A stretch of 64,000 bases of DNA from Chelydra serpentina (lineage: Eukaryota > Chordata > Testudines > Chelydridae): the NCBI GenBank assembly GCA_037349315.1, contig JBAIAC010000006.1, positions 11,877,501 to 11,941,500 of the forward strand, given 5' to 3'. Positions 11,116 to 21,170 of this stretch are shown piece after piece. The stretch's first letter is position 1, and each line of letters opens with the position of its first letter. The position numbers and the translations under genes were made by a program. Below the pieces are notes generated by a model. That model was not told the DNA's origin. It made no database searches and worked only from the letters and a program-made list of their open reading frames with translations.

Positions 11116-11285
11116 TAACCAGAGCTGGTCAATAAATAGAAAAAACACTGAACATTTTCAGGGATTTTGACGTCATTTTCATTCCATGGGTTCTAGTCGC
11201 TGGAAACATTTTCAAATATTTTTATCTCAAATTTTTGAGATAAATATTTTCATTTAAATGTTTTGTTTGGGCTTGTTCAGTTTTC

Positions 11286-11695
11286 CTCGGTCAGGTCAAC
11301 ACTACAAAATTGTGTTGGCATAGCTCTGTCAGTCAGGAGTGTGAAACCCCCCCCCCCCCCCCCCACTCCTTAGCTGACATAGCTACACCGGCAAAAATCC
11401 CAGTTTAGAGGCAGCTATGCCGACACAAGAGTGCTTCTGTCACCACAGTTGATGGTGTTCAGCATTACTATGCTGACAGAAAAACTCCTTCTGTCAGTAT
11501 ATGCTGCAGCTACACTTTGGGTGACCAGATGTCCCGATTCTATAGGGACAGTCCTGGTTTTGGGGTCTTTTTCTTATATAGGCTCCTATTACCCCCCTGT
11601 CCCGATTTTTCACATTTGCTGTCTGGTCACCCTACCTACACTAATGGGGCACTGTTGCTACAGCAGTTCTGGTAAAGCTGTGTAGACAAGTTCCA
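11286..11695. repeat. Dispersed repeat interrupted by a MITE
   Basis: The left end is 'aggtcaacactacaaaatt' and the right end 'aaagctgtgtagacaag', a loose inverse match. Internal phrases such as 'ctgacatagctacaccggc' recur as palindromic halves. The TAGGGTGACC MITE at 11,517-11,634 interrupts it. An 18-C run lies at 11,347-11,364. Confidence 0.5.
11517..11634. mobile_element. hAT MITE, TAGGGTGACC family, copy 2
   Basis: It starts 'ttgggtgaccagatgtcccg' (second base changed) and ends 'gctgtctggtcaccctа' without coding sequence. The flanks are 'gctacact' (11,509-11,516) and 'cctacact' (11,635-11,642), an 8-bp TSD with one change. Confidence 0.85.
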
Positions 11696-11774
11696 TTTCT
11701 CCCCCTTTTTTCCCCCCATTTCCACCATCTCTTTTTTCCTCCTTCTACTGTGCCACTTGGAAAAGGGGTAGGGG

Positions 11775-12303
11775 CAGGACCGGTGCACGGATATTTTGCG
11801 CCCTAGGCGAAACTTCCACCTTCCACCCCCTCGGCCCCGCCCCAACTCCACCCCCACCCCCATCCCAACCCCTTCCCCAAATCCCCGCCTCCTCCCTTGG
11901 GAACGCCACATTTCCCCTCCACCCCCTCCCTCCCAGGCTTGCCGCGCACAAGCCTGGAAGGGAGGGGGGAGAAGTGGCGCGCTCAGGGGAGGAGGCCGAG
12001 GCAGAGCGGAAGTGAGATGGGGCGGGAGGGCTGTGGGGAGGGCCGTAGGAAGAGAAGGTGAGCTGGGGGGGGGGGAAGGGTTGAGAGCACCCACCGGCAG
12101 CTCCCCGCCCAGCTCACCTCCGCCCCGCCTCCTCTCAGGCTTGCTGCGCATGAAACAGCTAATTCGCGGCAAGCCTAGGAGGGAGGGAGGAGAAGCGGAG
12201 TGATGGCGACGCTCGGAGAGGAAGTCTGAGCGTGCTTTTGGCACCCCCAAATCTTGGCATCCTACGCGACTGCCTAGTTCGCCTAGTGGTTGCACTGGCC
12301 CTG
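11775..12303. mobile_element. hAT MITE, CAGGGCC family, copy 1
   Basis: The left end is 'caggaccggtgcacggatat' and the right end 'gtggttgcactggccctg'. The flanks are 'ggtagggg' at both 11,767-11,774 and 12,304-12,311, a perfect 8-bp TSD. The 529-bp body is C-rich then G-rich, containing 'ggaagggagggggga' type words. The Pro- and Gly-rich open frames in it are not genes. Confidence 0.9.
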
Positions 12304-12680
12304 GGTAGGGGAACAAGAGAAAGAGTAGGAGGAAAGTGAAAAATTATAAACGTGAAAAGTGAACAATAAAAACAAACAAACCAAAAAAAACCCATTTTTT
12401 TTTGCTTTCTAGCTTCATTCAAAAATAAATACATAAAATTCGAAAATGAAAAAAACACATTTAAAGAAAATTTCTTATTAAAACACAATTTTTCCAACAA
12501 CAAAGTTTTTAGTCAAAAAGTTTCAACCAGAGCTACATAAGAAACAGTTCTTGCCACAGAGTGATCTGTGAGTGGCAGGAAAAAATCCTGTCTTGCTGAG
12601 CACTGTGTGTCCCTCTTCCCCATAACACACTTGGTTAAAGTGAGGTGTGATCAAGCTCATAGATTGCTTATACCTGCCAG

Positions 12681-12947
12681 CAGGGCCAGCACTATCACTA
12701 GGCAACCCTAGGCGGTCGCTTAGGGTGCCAGGATTTGGAGGGCGGCTCGCTGCGGCTGCCTCCTGCCTCCCGGCTCTGATCAGTGGCTGAGCGTGGAGCC
12801 GGGAGGCAGGGGGCGGCTCGCTGCGGGCGGGGGGAAGACTGCCGCTGGTGGGGGAGGGGCGGTGGTGTTAGCTTGGGGGGGCGGGGCGCGCAAGGCTGGT
12901 GCAAGGAAGTTTCGCCTAGGGCACAAAACTTCCTTGCACCGGCCCTG
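12681..12947. mobile_element. hAT MITE, CAGGGCC family, copy 2
   Basis: The left end is 'cagggccagcactatcacta' and the right end 'aacttccttgcaccggccctg' (last 20 bases). The flanks are 'cctgccag' at 12,673-12,680 and 12,948-12,955, a perfect 8-bp TSD. A subterminal foldback pairs 'gcaaggaagtttcgcc' with 'aaacttccttgc'. Length 267 bp. Confidence 0.92.
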
Positions 12948-12955
12948 CCTGCCAG

Positions 12956-13013
12956 ACTCTCCACTGGAGTAAATCGATATAGTTCCACTGACTCCCACCA
13001 GCTGAGGATCTGG
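12956..13013. repeat. Short palindromic repeat half
   Basis: The phrase 'accagctgaggatctggcc' is the inverse partner of the 'ggccagatcctc' phrase at 7085 and 32,235, so it is a fragment of the same short family. Confidence 0.45.
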
Positions 13014-14654
13014 CCTTGTGTGTTTCTATGTATAAGTGTGGCAAGAGAGAGAGAGACTGTTCTGTGTATATTTTACAGCTACAAAACTATCCTTTAAATC
13101 TTCTGGTCCCTCAAGCTGAGCTGTTCTGACCTCAGTGACCAGACTGCATTTTAAAGTGAACCCCCCCATTTAAGCCCCAAGGCAGAGTCTTTGTATTCTT
13201 TTTTTCCCTCCTCTAACTGGAGGGTTATGTGTTTCTTAGCTACTGGTCAGACTGGTAGCGCCTGCCAAAAAGCTTTCAGGGAATTTCCTCACCGTGTAAC
13301 AAATTTATGAGTCATATGAAAAACTGGGAAATGATTCAACCAGCTGTCTTTCATTGACTCTGAGATTTTTACAACACCTTTGTGCCTCATCTTTGATTTG
13401 AGCCAGCAGAATGGTTTATTGTAACATCAAATAGTCTTATGTTCACTTGAAGGAAACTTCCTACTACAAAAAGGCTGTAAAACTCGTGAAAACAGTCCAC
13501 CACTAAAGGAACAATGTGCAGAGCTACTGTATTTTTTTACAATGAATTAATTAATTTAGTTGGATTTCACTTCCATCCATTAACACTGCAGAGCAGGCGA
13601 TTAATGCTACCAGTTGCGTGGTGGCTTGACTATATTTACCAAGTATGGCAGTGATCAAGCTAACGATTTCTGAGTGTTCCCAGTGTGAACTAGATAGTTC
13701 CAGGAACCTGAGCAGTCTCTCACTGAGCTGAGTGCTCATGGGATGAGCAGAGGGGATCCTGAAAAGATCTGCTCAGTCACAGCTGCTAGAATATTCTTGG
13801 CATGCAAACACAAAATGGGTATGAACACAGTCAAAACAAATTTGTTTACAATTTGAAGTATTTGAAGTATTCACTCAATGATATTAGTACATTACATTAC
13901 TAATGTCTATCTCTATGGGAACAATAAGGGATCACTTGTAGGAGACTCAGAAACCCAGGAGACACATAAAATCCCAACCAATGAGGCTGTCTTTTTGCCA
14001 CATTCAACCCCAGAACTCTCCTGTCCTCCTCCACCCAGTCTGGCAGAGCGCTCCAAGCAATTGCTCTCTGAGCTCAGCTGCCATTGTTTGTAACAAGGTG
14101 TAAAGATATTTACCTTCATTGGAGTTGGCAAATGTTCTAGGTCTTAACCTAACAGCGGATACAAAGCATTTCTAACGCACAAAACAGGCTCTCGCTTGCT
14201 TGCCCTTTGGGGTTTTATTGCTTATCAGGATATGTGGAATCACATTAAGATGTGTTCCCTTGTTCACCATAAAATATTCATTAATTATAAAAATAGCTTG
14301 ATGATAAACTTCAGAATACTACTTAAATATGCCCACGCAAACTGGGAGTGGGGGAAATATATGGTTAGTGTTGTGAAGGATAGATGCTGGCAACTGATCA
14401 GAGCATCCTGCTAATAATGTTAATTAGATCCTGGAAGCATGCTCCATGCATTCTAAGGTTGGAGCATTACCACCAGTGATGACACTTGCAAGATCAACAT
14501 AAAAAAAAAACTTCTGTAATGAGGCTTCTTAAAATTCCATAAATCACACAGAAGCAATTTGTTTCCTGCAGAATTACAAAATGCCTTCCAGCTGAGGATT
14601 GCCAGTAGATAACAAATGTGCTTCCTAGAGCAATTAGGGATGAATGATTAAATG
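13014..14654. other. Non-coding, no gene seen
   Basis: Single-copy-looking DNA. A short (GA)n run lies at about 13,043-13,055. Small open frames near 13,551 and 13,878 lack motifs. Confidence 0.4.
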
Positions 14655-14880
14655 CTGAGAGGCAGTGTGGTCTAGGAGATAAGGGACTGGAATGGAAATC
14701 ATAACACTGGGATTCTATTTCTGGTTCTGCCCCATGACCCTACGTAGCCCATTTCACTTCTCTCCCTTGTCTATCTAGAGAAAAGTTTGCTGGGGTAAAG
14801 CCTTTTTTTTACCTGCCCCTAGTGCAGTGGGGACCCAGCATTGGGGCCTCTAGGAGCTACAAATAATAATAAAGAACAAA
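14655..14880 (+). repeat. MIR-like SINE copy
   Basis: The tRNA-like head reads 'gaggcagtgtggtctaggag', followed by 'tctatttctggttctgcc' and 'catttcacttctctccc'. The segment after 14,810 ('agtgcagtggggacccagca ... ataataataaag') belongs to the ancient ATT/AAT-ended repeat. Confidence 0.6.
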
Positions 14881-15189
14881 CAGCAAGGTAAAAGAAATAA
14901 TGGTCACAGCCATTTTTGAAATTGGTTGGGGCAAGGTCTTCTCATTCTGTGTTGGCATGTTCTGTGTTCTCCAGGCCACATTCAGGCTCACATCTCTTTT
15001 ACTCCCACTTGGACTTGGATCAAAGCTCAGCCGGAACTAGCAAGTCTTTTTCTAACCAGCTTGACCCAATAAGAGAGAGCCTGCATTTAGACCTTAAGAG
15101 AGGCCAGCAACCCTTCAGAATCTCCATGGGCAGTTCCTTTTAAGGCCCTATTGAAAATGTTAACTTAGTGGTGGTTGTTATTGTATTGT

Positions 15190-15300
15190 GGTAACACCAG
15201 GAGCCCCAGTGATGAACCCGGACCCCCTTGTGCTAGGGGCTGTACAAACACGGAACAAAGCAATGGTCCTTGCCCCCAAAAAGTTTACAATCCATGTGAC
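15190..15300. repeat. Ancient dispersed repeat
   Basis: Includes 'taacaccaggagccccagtg', 'ggggctgtacaaacacgg' and 'aaaaagtttacaatcc'. It is the same family as 3095-3285. Confidence 0.5.
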
Positions 15301-16235
15301 ATTCTCCTAGTTAACCACCTTGAAACCTATTTTGTTTGACAGCCGTAAATCAGGAGCTCCCCAACTCAGTTTTCTAAATATTTCTTAATGGTGAGATCTC
15401 TTTTGGCTAAAAGTGAGCTCAGCTGTATTCTTACACTGCATAATAATCTCCCTCAGGGAAGTGATGGAAGAGACATTTCTTGAGTCACTGGACTGGACGG
15501 AGCTCTGGAGAACACACTGCCAAGAACAATACTTCACTGGTAGGTGGCTGGGCAAGCCGGATTCAAAGCCCTGTGAATCTGAGATGTTTGAAGATGAGTT
15601 TTGCTATGGATCTGGATGGGGAAATATGTAATGTGAGGAGGGAACATGTGTTTCTGTTTATGCCCTCTACTAGATGCCATGTAGACCTTGCTCATAGTGC
15701 ATACGTCACTCTGTTGGCTGGCTCACCAAAGATTTAATCCGCAGGACTACTACAGCAATAGGTGATTCTTTAAGTAAAGTTTAGGAGCATCTGCTTTTAG
15801 AGTGTAAGCTACAGGGTTCTGTTCTCTGCTGAGGACCAGGAATCCCACACAGGGATCTCGAATGTCCCCAGCAGGAGGACCTAATAAGTCTTTCCTAGCT
15901 CTAAAATCAATGACTGTTTATGTGGTTCCAAACACAGAAGCTAGTTGAAAAGCATCATTGCAAACCTCATTCTGTCTATTGCGGGATACAGGCATCCCTG
16001 CCCTGGCCCAGTGCTTAGGTCTGCACTGCATGGGCTCCCAGCTCATCACTATCATCTCTCCTGACAGCCTCTTGTTGTGCTTTGACCTCTATTCTGCAGC
16101 TCCCATGTCTGCCCCTTGAGCCATGGAGAGCCCACAGCCACCCTGGCTCTTTCTAAAGGGCTCGGTGTCTCCCTGCCTGGAATGCATCGTTCACAGACAA
16201 CTCTACTCCTCTGGCAGAATGGAACCGTCCATGTC
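15301..16235. other. Non-coding, no gene seen
   Basis: Two overlapping frames near 15,413-15,737 have no motifs and are not supported as genes. Confidence 0.4.
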
Positions 16236-16239
16236 AAGA

Positions 16240-16465
16240 GTAAAGCTTTCTCTGGAGGCCAGTCAGAGTGTGGAATGAACTCCCCCAGGAAGTAAGGACT
16301 ATCACAAACCTCACCACTTTCCACGCCAAGTGCAAGGCATATTTCCTTGACCTTGCCTTCTCTAACAAACACATCACAACAGGTACATTTATAAAAAACC
16401 AAAACCCTACCAAAACAAGAGACACTCCACTGCACATGCTTCTCCCTCTGGGGAGAGGATGAGAA
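16240..16465 (+). mobile_element. LINE C-terminal fragment (L2/CR1-like)
   Basis: The translation from 16,268 begins MWNELPQEVRTITNLTTFH and continues AKCKAYFLDLAF. The pattern 'WN.LP..VR....L..F...K...F' is the hallmark of the extreme C-terminus of L2- and CR1-type ORF2 proteins. Only about 60 residues remain, and no reverse transcriptase is present. The exact clade cannot be told from this piece. Confidence 0.65.
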
Positions 16466-16644
16466 AACAAAAAACATGTGACAGGTGTGTAGTCTTGTTG
16501 CTAAATGCACTGTCAGAAGGTGCCTGGCTACTACAGTGATGAGTGTGGTATAAGAAACTATGAGAACAGATCAGGCCTCCCGTGGAAACCTCACACTGGA
16601 TACACACAGCCAGCTCAAGACCCTCTGACTGATCAAACTTCCCT

Positions 16645-17005
16645 CACAATCATATAGGTGAAGGGACATGTTTGGAACGAGGGGTCAGGGCCTGCTCCAG
16701 GCACCAGACGAGAAAGCACGTGCCTGGGGCGGCGCCTTGTAAGGAGCGGCAGTCCGGGGATTCTGGGGCGGCCGTGATTGGGTTTGGGGGGTTGTTTTTT
16801 TTGCTTTGGCATTCTGGCGGCAGCCATTTTTTTTGCTTCGGCAGTTCAGCGGCCATTTTTTCCCCTTGGGGCAGCCAAAAAGCCAGAGCCAGCCCTGCTA
16901 GGGGTGCTACATCCCCTGGCTTGAAGTGGTTTCCATTATATACAGGGTTTACAGTTTGGTTCAATTGTTCTCAGCATCTCACTATAAAAATTGTTCCAGC
17001 CCCCC
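16645..17005. repeat. 'ggtgctggaac' repeat split by a MITE
   Basis: Downstream of the insert this reads 'cttgaagtggtttccatta', 'ggtttacagtttggttcaa' and 'ctcagca', then 'aattgttccagc'. The same order is found at 53,941-54,068 and, reversed, at 50,405-50,545. The upstream piece 'tttggaacgaggggt' lies before the MITE at 16,686. Confidence 0.6.
16686..16897. mobile_element. hAT MITE, CAGGGCC family, copy 3
   Basis: The left end is 'cagggcctgctccaggcacc' and the right end 'agccagagccagccctg'. The flanks are 'cgaggggt' (16,678-16,685) and 'ctaggggt' (16,898-16,905), an 8-bp TSD with one change. The ends resemble the copy at 35,115. Length 212 bp. Confidence 0.85.
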
Positions 17006-17472
17006 TGGTGCATTGGTATCTCAAGACTGTGGTTTCCATTTCAGGGCAGATTGTTCGATGACGGGGAAGTTAATCCAACTGCAACTCTAACTCCTTAGGC
17101 ACACAAGCTCATCACCCTGCTTATTAACTTTTTCCAGCCTTAATATAGAATTTGAACAGCCTCCTTGGAAACCCCATTCTCTCTTAACACCACGTAAGCA
17201 GCCCCCCTGTGATATTAGGACCCTTTCACCTTTGTAGCAATAGGAAAGTGCCTGCAGACACTTTCAGGCACCGTGCTGTTTCCTGGAGGGAACTCTTTGG
17301 AAGTGACAAGGCCTGGGGAACTGCCTGAGAACCCAGTAGACTGGAGAAGCCATGTTGTAGACAGCCACAATGAAGCTGGAGTTTGTGAATTAACCCCGTG
17401 CCAGAGTGAGATTGTCTACAGCAGAAGATCCAGACACAACGAAAGCATAAAACATGGTGGCAGTGGTTGAGT
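17006..17472. other. Non-coding, no gene seen
   Basis: No repeat family or coding feature recognised. The frame at 17,226-17,507 has no motif. Confidence 0.4.
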
Positions 17473-17935
17473 CTTAGGCCAGGTCCACACTGGAGGGCAG
17501 GGGTCATAGAGTATCAGGGTTGGAAGGGACCTTAGGAGGTCATCTAGTCCAACCCCCTGCTCAAAGCAGGACCAATCCCCAATTTTTGCCCCAGATCCCT
17601 AAATGGCCCCCTCAAGGATTGAACTCACAACCCTGGGTTTAGCAGGCCAATGCTCAAACCACTGAGCTATCCCTCCCCCCGCCCCCGCAAATAGCGTAGC
17701 TGAAGTTGGCATATCATAGGTCGACTTACCTGGCTGTGAGGCCGGCGGTGAGTCGACCGCTGCCGCTCCCCCATCGACTCCGCTTCCACCTCTCGTGGCG
17801 GTGGAGTTCCAGAGTAGACGGGGAGCGCACTCAGGGATTGATTTATCGCATCTAGACGAGACGCGAGAAATCGATCCCCGATAGATCGATCACTACCCGC
17901 CAATCCGGCGGGTAGTGAAGACGTACCCTTAGACA
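17473..17935. repeat. G+C-rich palindromic repeat with a SINE insert
   Basis: The left piece is 'ggccaggtccacactgg' at 17,478-17,494. After the SINE, the body reads 'aatagcgtagctgaagttgg' and 'aggtcgacttacctggc'. A hairpin pairs 17,891-17,901 (cactacccgcc) with 17,907-17,917 (ggcgggtagtg). The body is rich in 'tcgat' CpG-containing words, suggesting a younger DNA-transposon-derived repeat. The superfamily is not resolved. Confidence 0.55.
17504..17680 (-). repeat. tRNA-derived SINE with CR1-type tail
   Basis: On the minus strand the A-box-like 'tagctcagtggtttgagc' is at 17,652-17,669 and the B-box-like 'gagttcaatcc' at 17,616-17,626. The tail contains 'gggttggaagggacctta' and 'ctagtccaaccccctgctc' on the plus strand, matching the 3' ends of the CR1 copies at 5091 and 42,728. 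This is the expected arrangement for a SINE copied by CR1 reverse transcriptase. Confidence 0.88.
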
Positions 17936-18289
17936 GTAGGAGTGACCATTGAGCGCTGCACTGCAGAGAGCAGAATACTTCAGTGCATACACAGTTTGCT
18001 TTACAAGACAAGGCTGATAACAGAAAATGGAGGGGTATTAAAGCTGCAATCTAAGAATTTAGCTCAGGCACAGAAGAGATAGAAGGAGGAATTTAACCTC
18101 TGTGTAGAGATTACTATGACAGATAAAAAGGATGCTTAGAAAATAAAACTGTTACCTGATTAGAAAAAGAAGGAGAGAGAGTCGTGAGACTGCGCAGAAA
18201 TTCCCCAAGCTCAACACACCTTGGAAGCAATAACAGGCTGCTTTAATACTCTTTGTACTTCCAGGAAGAATGAAATGGTGGAATAAATT

Positions 18290-21170
18290 ATTTTTTTACT
18301 CAAGATTAAGCAGCTGGGGAGGGAATAGATGAGTATGGCACTGATTTAAACATGCTACCAGCCAGTTGCAATTTTGGAAATATTAAAGATTCATTGATAA
18401 AAGACTTGATGGTGTTTGGGATACTAGAGCCATGAGTATGAGAGCGGTTGCTGAGGGAAGCTGACTTAACTTTGAAGAAAAGCTTGGAGACATGCAGGGC
18501 CGCCGAGCTATTCAAAGAGAGGATTGGAACCCTGGAAATGCAGTCAGTAGAAACTGTCCATGCAATACATAAGAAACAGAAATCAAAACCAGATAAAACG
18601 TTAGTAGATGACAATAGTACAGAAACATGCAAGTACTGTGGGAGAAAACATGTAAGACAGAAAGTGAGGTGTCTGGCTTATGGGGGAAAATGCCATATCT
18701 GCTACAAATTTTATCACTTTGCAGTCAAATGTTTGTCCAGAAAGAAGAAAAACAAATGCCAGGTACACACAGTAACTGAAGAGAGCAACAGAGAGTATGA
18801 GGACATTATGTGGGTAACCAAACAGTGGGTAAACACAGTGCAAGAAGACCCTAGTAGGCACCAGAAACAGTTGCATGCAATCATGTTACTTGTGAAGAAA
18901 GCGATACAATTTCATTTAGATTGTGGCACAAGTTGTAACGTTATCCCAACCAGTCCGGTGAACCCAGACATACAGTTAGAAGAGACTAACCAGCGGTTAA
19001 CAATGTACAACCATACCACTTTAAAGCCCTTGGGGAAATGTACAGTTAAATTAAGAAATCCAAGGAACAAAAAGAAATACAGACTGGACTTTGTGGTCAT
19101 AGATGAGACAGCAGTACCACTTCTGGGCAGCAAGGCCATCCAAGCCACGAATCTGATAAAAGTACAATTCCAGAACATAATGCAAGTGGATAGCGGAGTG
19201 ACTGAAGAGTCCTTGGATGATATTACCTGGGATCAGGCGATGATACAGAGGAAGTATAGGAATGTATTTCAGGGAGACTGATGGCTGGACAGTGTCTATA
19301 AAATAGAGATGGACACCAGTGTGAAGCCAGTTAAATTGCCAAAAAGAAAAGCACCCATTGCATTACTACAGCCGCTGAAATACGAACTGCAGAGCCTGGA
19401 GAATCACAGAATTATACAGCTTGTAGAGAAGAGCACAGACTGGATAAGCAGTCTTGTGGTGGTAAGAAAACTAAGAATATGCATAGACCCAAAGCCATTA
19501 AACAAAGTTTTGAAAAGGAGCCATTTCCTTCTGCCTACAATTGAGGACATATTACCAGATCTGTCTAAAACGAGACTTTTTACAGTATGCAATGTAAAAA
19601 ATGGATTCTGGCACCTCAAACTGGATGAAGAATCCAGTTATTTGAAGATTAAGGATGCCAATGGGAGTCAGTCCGGCACCAGAAAACTATTACAGAGCAG
19701 AGTGACCCAAGCATTGGAGGGCCTGACCAGAATCTGGACAATAGCAGATGATGTACTGATAGTGCGGGAGGATTACAATCCAGAACAAGCACAATGAGAT
19801 CATGAGTACAAATTACTACAATTTTTGCAGAGAAAAGAGTATTAAATTTAACATGGACAAGCTCAGATTGAGAGTAACCTAGGTGCCACACATTGGACAT
19901 TTGTTGACTTCCAAAGGCCTGAAAGTAAACTCAGAAAGGCAGTCAGTGAGGGCAAAGTCAGCAAGGGCAATTAGATAAATGCCAAGACCTAGCAATGTCA
20001 AAGGAGTCCAAAGATTCCTGAGAATAGTTAATTATTTAGCAAAGTTTTGCAACCATCTGTCTGAGAGCTGCAAGAGAGCTGCTGAGACAGCTGACACATT
20101 GAGACATCTTATAGGAATGGATGGACCGACAGGAGCAAGCATTCCGGAATGCAGAAGAGATAATTGGAAAAGCTCCCATTTTGAAATATTACAACACAGA
20201 GGAACTCCTGATGCTGCACTGTGACGCATCTGAGTCAGATCTAGGGGCTATCTTGCTGCAAGGGGAACAACTTGTTAAGTTTGCAAGCAGAGCATTGTCT
20301 GTGACAGAGAAGGGCTATGCTCAAATTGAAAAAGAGTTGTTAGCAATACTGTTTGGAATTAGGGTGACCAGATGTCCCGATTTTATAGGGACAGTCCCGA
20401 TTTTGGGGTCTTTTTCTTATATAGCCTCCTATTACCCCCCACCCCCTGTCCCGATTTTTCACACTTGCTGTCTGGTCACCCTATTTGGAATGGAAAAGTT
20501 TGACCAATACACTTACAGTTGCAAAGTGGACATACAATCTGACAATAAACCTCTCAAAAGAATGTAGAGAAAGTCATTACTCAGTGCACCAAAGCACTTG
20601 CAGCAGGTGATGATACAACTGCAGAGGTATGATGTACAGATCAAGTATTGCCCAGGCAGAGACTTGGTGTTGGCAGACACCTTGAACCATTCAAACCTGC
20701 CACAACCCAGCGAAGAGGGATCAGTAGAGGCTGATGTGGAGACAATAAATATGGTACAGTACTTATCTATCTCAGAAGAAAGGCTGAGAGACATACAGAG
20801 CAAGACAGAATGCTGCAGATATTGAAACTCATGATCCTACAAGGATGGCCACAAAAGAGCAAGTACCTAAAGAGGTACCATTCTTTCAGATAAGGGATGA
20901 GTGGTGTACACAGAATGGCATTATATATCCACGAGAAAGAGCAATTATTTCAGCATCTTTTAGGAATGAGATTATGCAGAAAGTTCATTCATCACACCTG
21001 GGAATTGAGGGTTGCTTAAAGTGCACCAAAGAGACTATATACTGGCCAGAAATGAAAGAATGATTACAGACATTCATGGAAAAGTGTGATGTATACATAT
21101 CCTGGGAAGAATGTTCTTCCAGTTGTTCAACCAGCATTAAGCCTGACATATTGTCAGTTGATTCTCAGAC
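18290..21170 (+). pseudogene. Ty3/Gypsy retrotransposon polyprotein relic
   Basis: Gag-Pol order is intact but broken throughout. The Gag C-terminus is seen from about 18,335, with two stops near 18,432-18,440, then zinc knuckle CHICYKFYHFAVKC (C-x2-C-x4-H-x4-C) near 18,693-18,734. The protease active site appears as LDCGTSCNVIP at about 18,916-18,948, with Cys in the position that is Ser or Thr in active enzymes. Reverse transcriptase follows at 19,309-19,797 with IADDVLI at 19,741-19,761, but the segment before it seems shortened. RNase H shows CDASESDLGAILLQ near 20,220 and is split by a MITE at 20,360-20,483. The integrase zinc-binding segment has VHSSHLG and CLKC near 20,985-21,030, an in-frame TGA at 21,061, and Cys to Tyr in the last zinc-ligand pair. 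The catalytic core is missing, and no LTRs were found. Confidence 0.9.
20360..20483. mobile_element. hAT MITE, TAGGGTGACC family, copy 3
   Basis: It starts 'tagggtgaccagatgtcccg' and ends 'ctgtctggtcaccctа' (last base A, 20,483). The flanks are 'tttggaat' at 20,352-20,359 and 20,484-20,491, a perfect 8-bp TSD. It lies within the RNase H coding region of the Ty3/Gypsy relic, so it defines the element's boundaries exactly. Length 124 bp. Confidence 0.95.

Larger units (their letters stand above)
11118..12537. repeat. A+T-rich inverted repeat split by later insertions
   Basis: The left part (11,118-11,285) begins 'agagctggtcaa' and is full of 'aaatattttc' words. The right part (12,330-12,537) is similarly A+T-rich and ends 'tttcaaccagagct', roughly the inverse of the left end. 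I infer one old palindromic repeat into which the elements at 11,286-11,695 and 11,775-12,303 landed. The boundaries are approximate. Confidence 0.4.

Noticed and set aside
11636..12316. 226-codon minus-strand frame, Pro/Arg/Gly-rich
   Set aside because: It lies over a C-rich hAT MITE with exact TSDs. The composition, and a matching long frame on the other strand, explain it.
17616..17669. tRNA gene on the minus strand
   Set aside because: The A and B boxes are good, but the sequence continues into a SINE body and CR1-type tail and does not form a tRNA cloverleaf acceptor stem. The same holds at 1216-1269 and 43,079-43,132.
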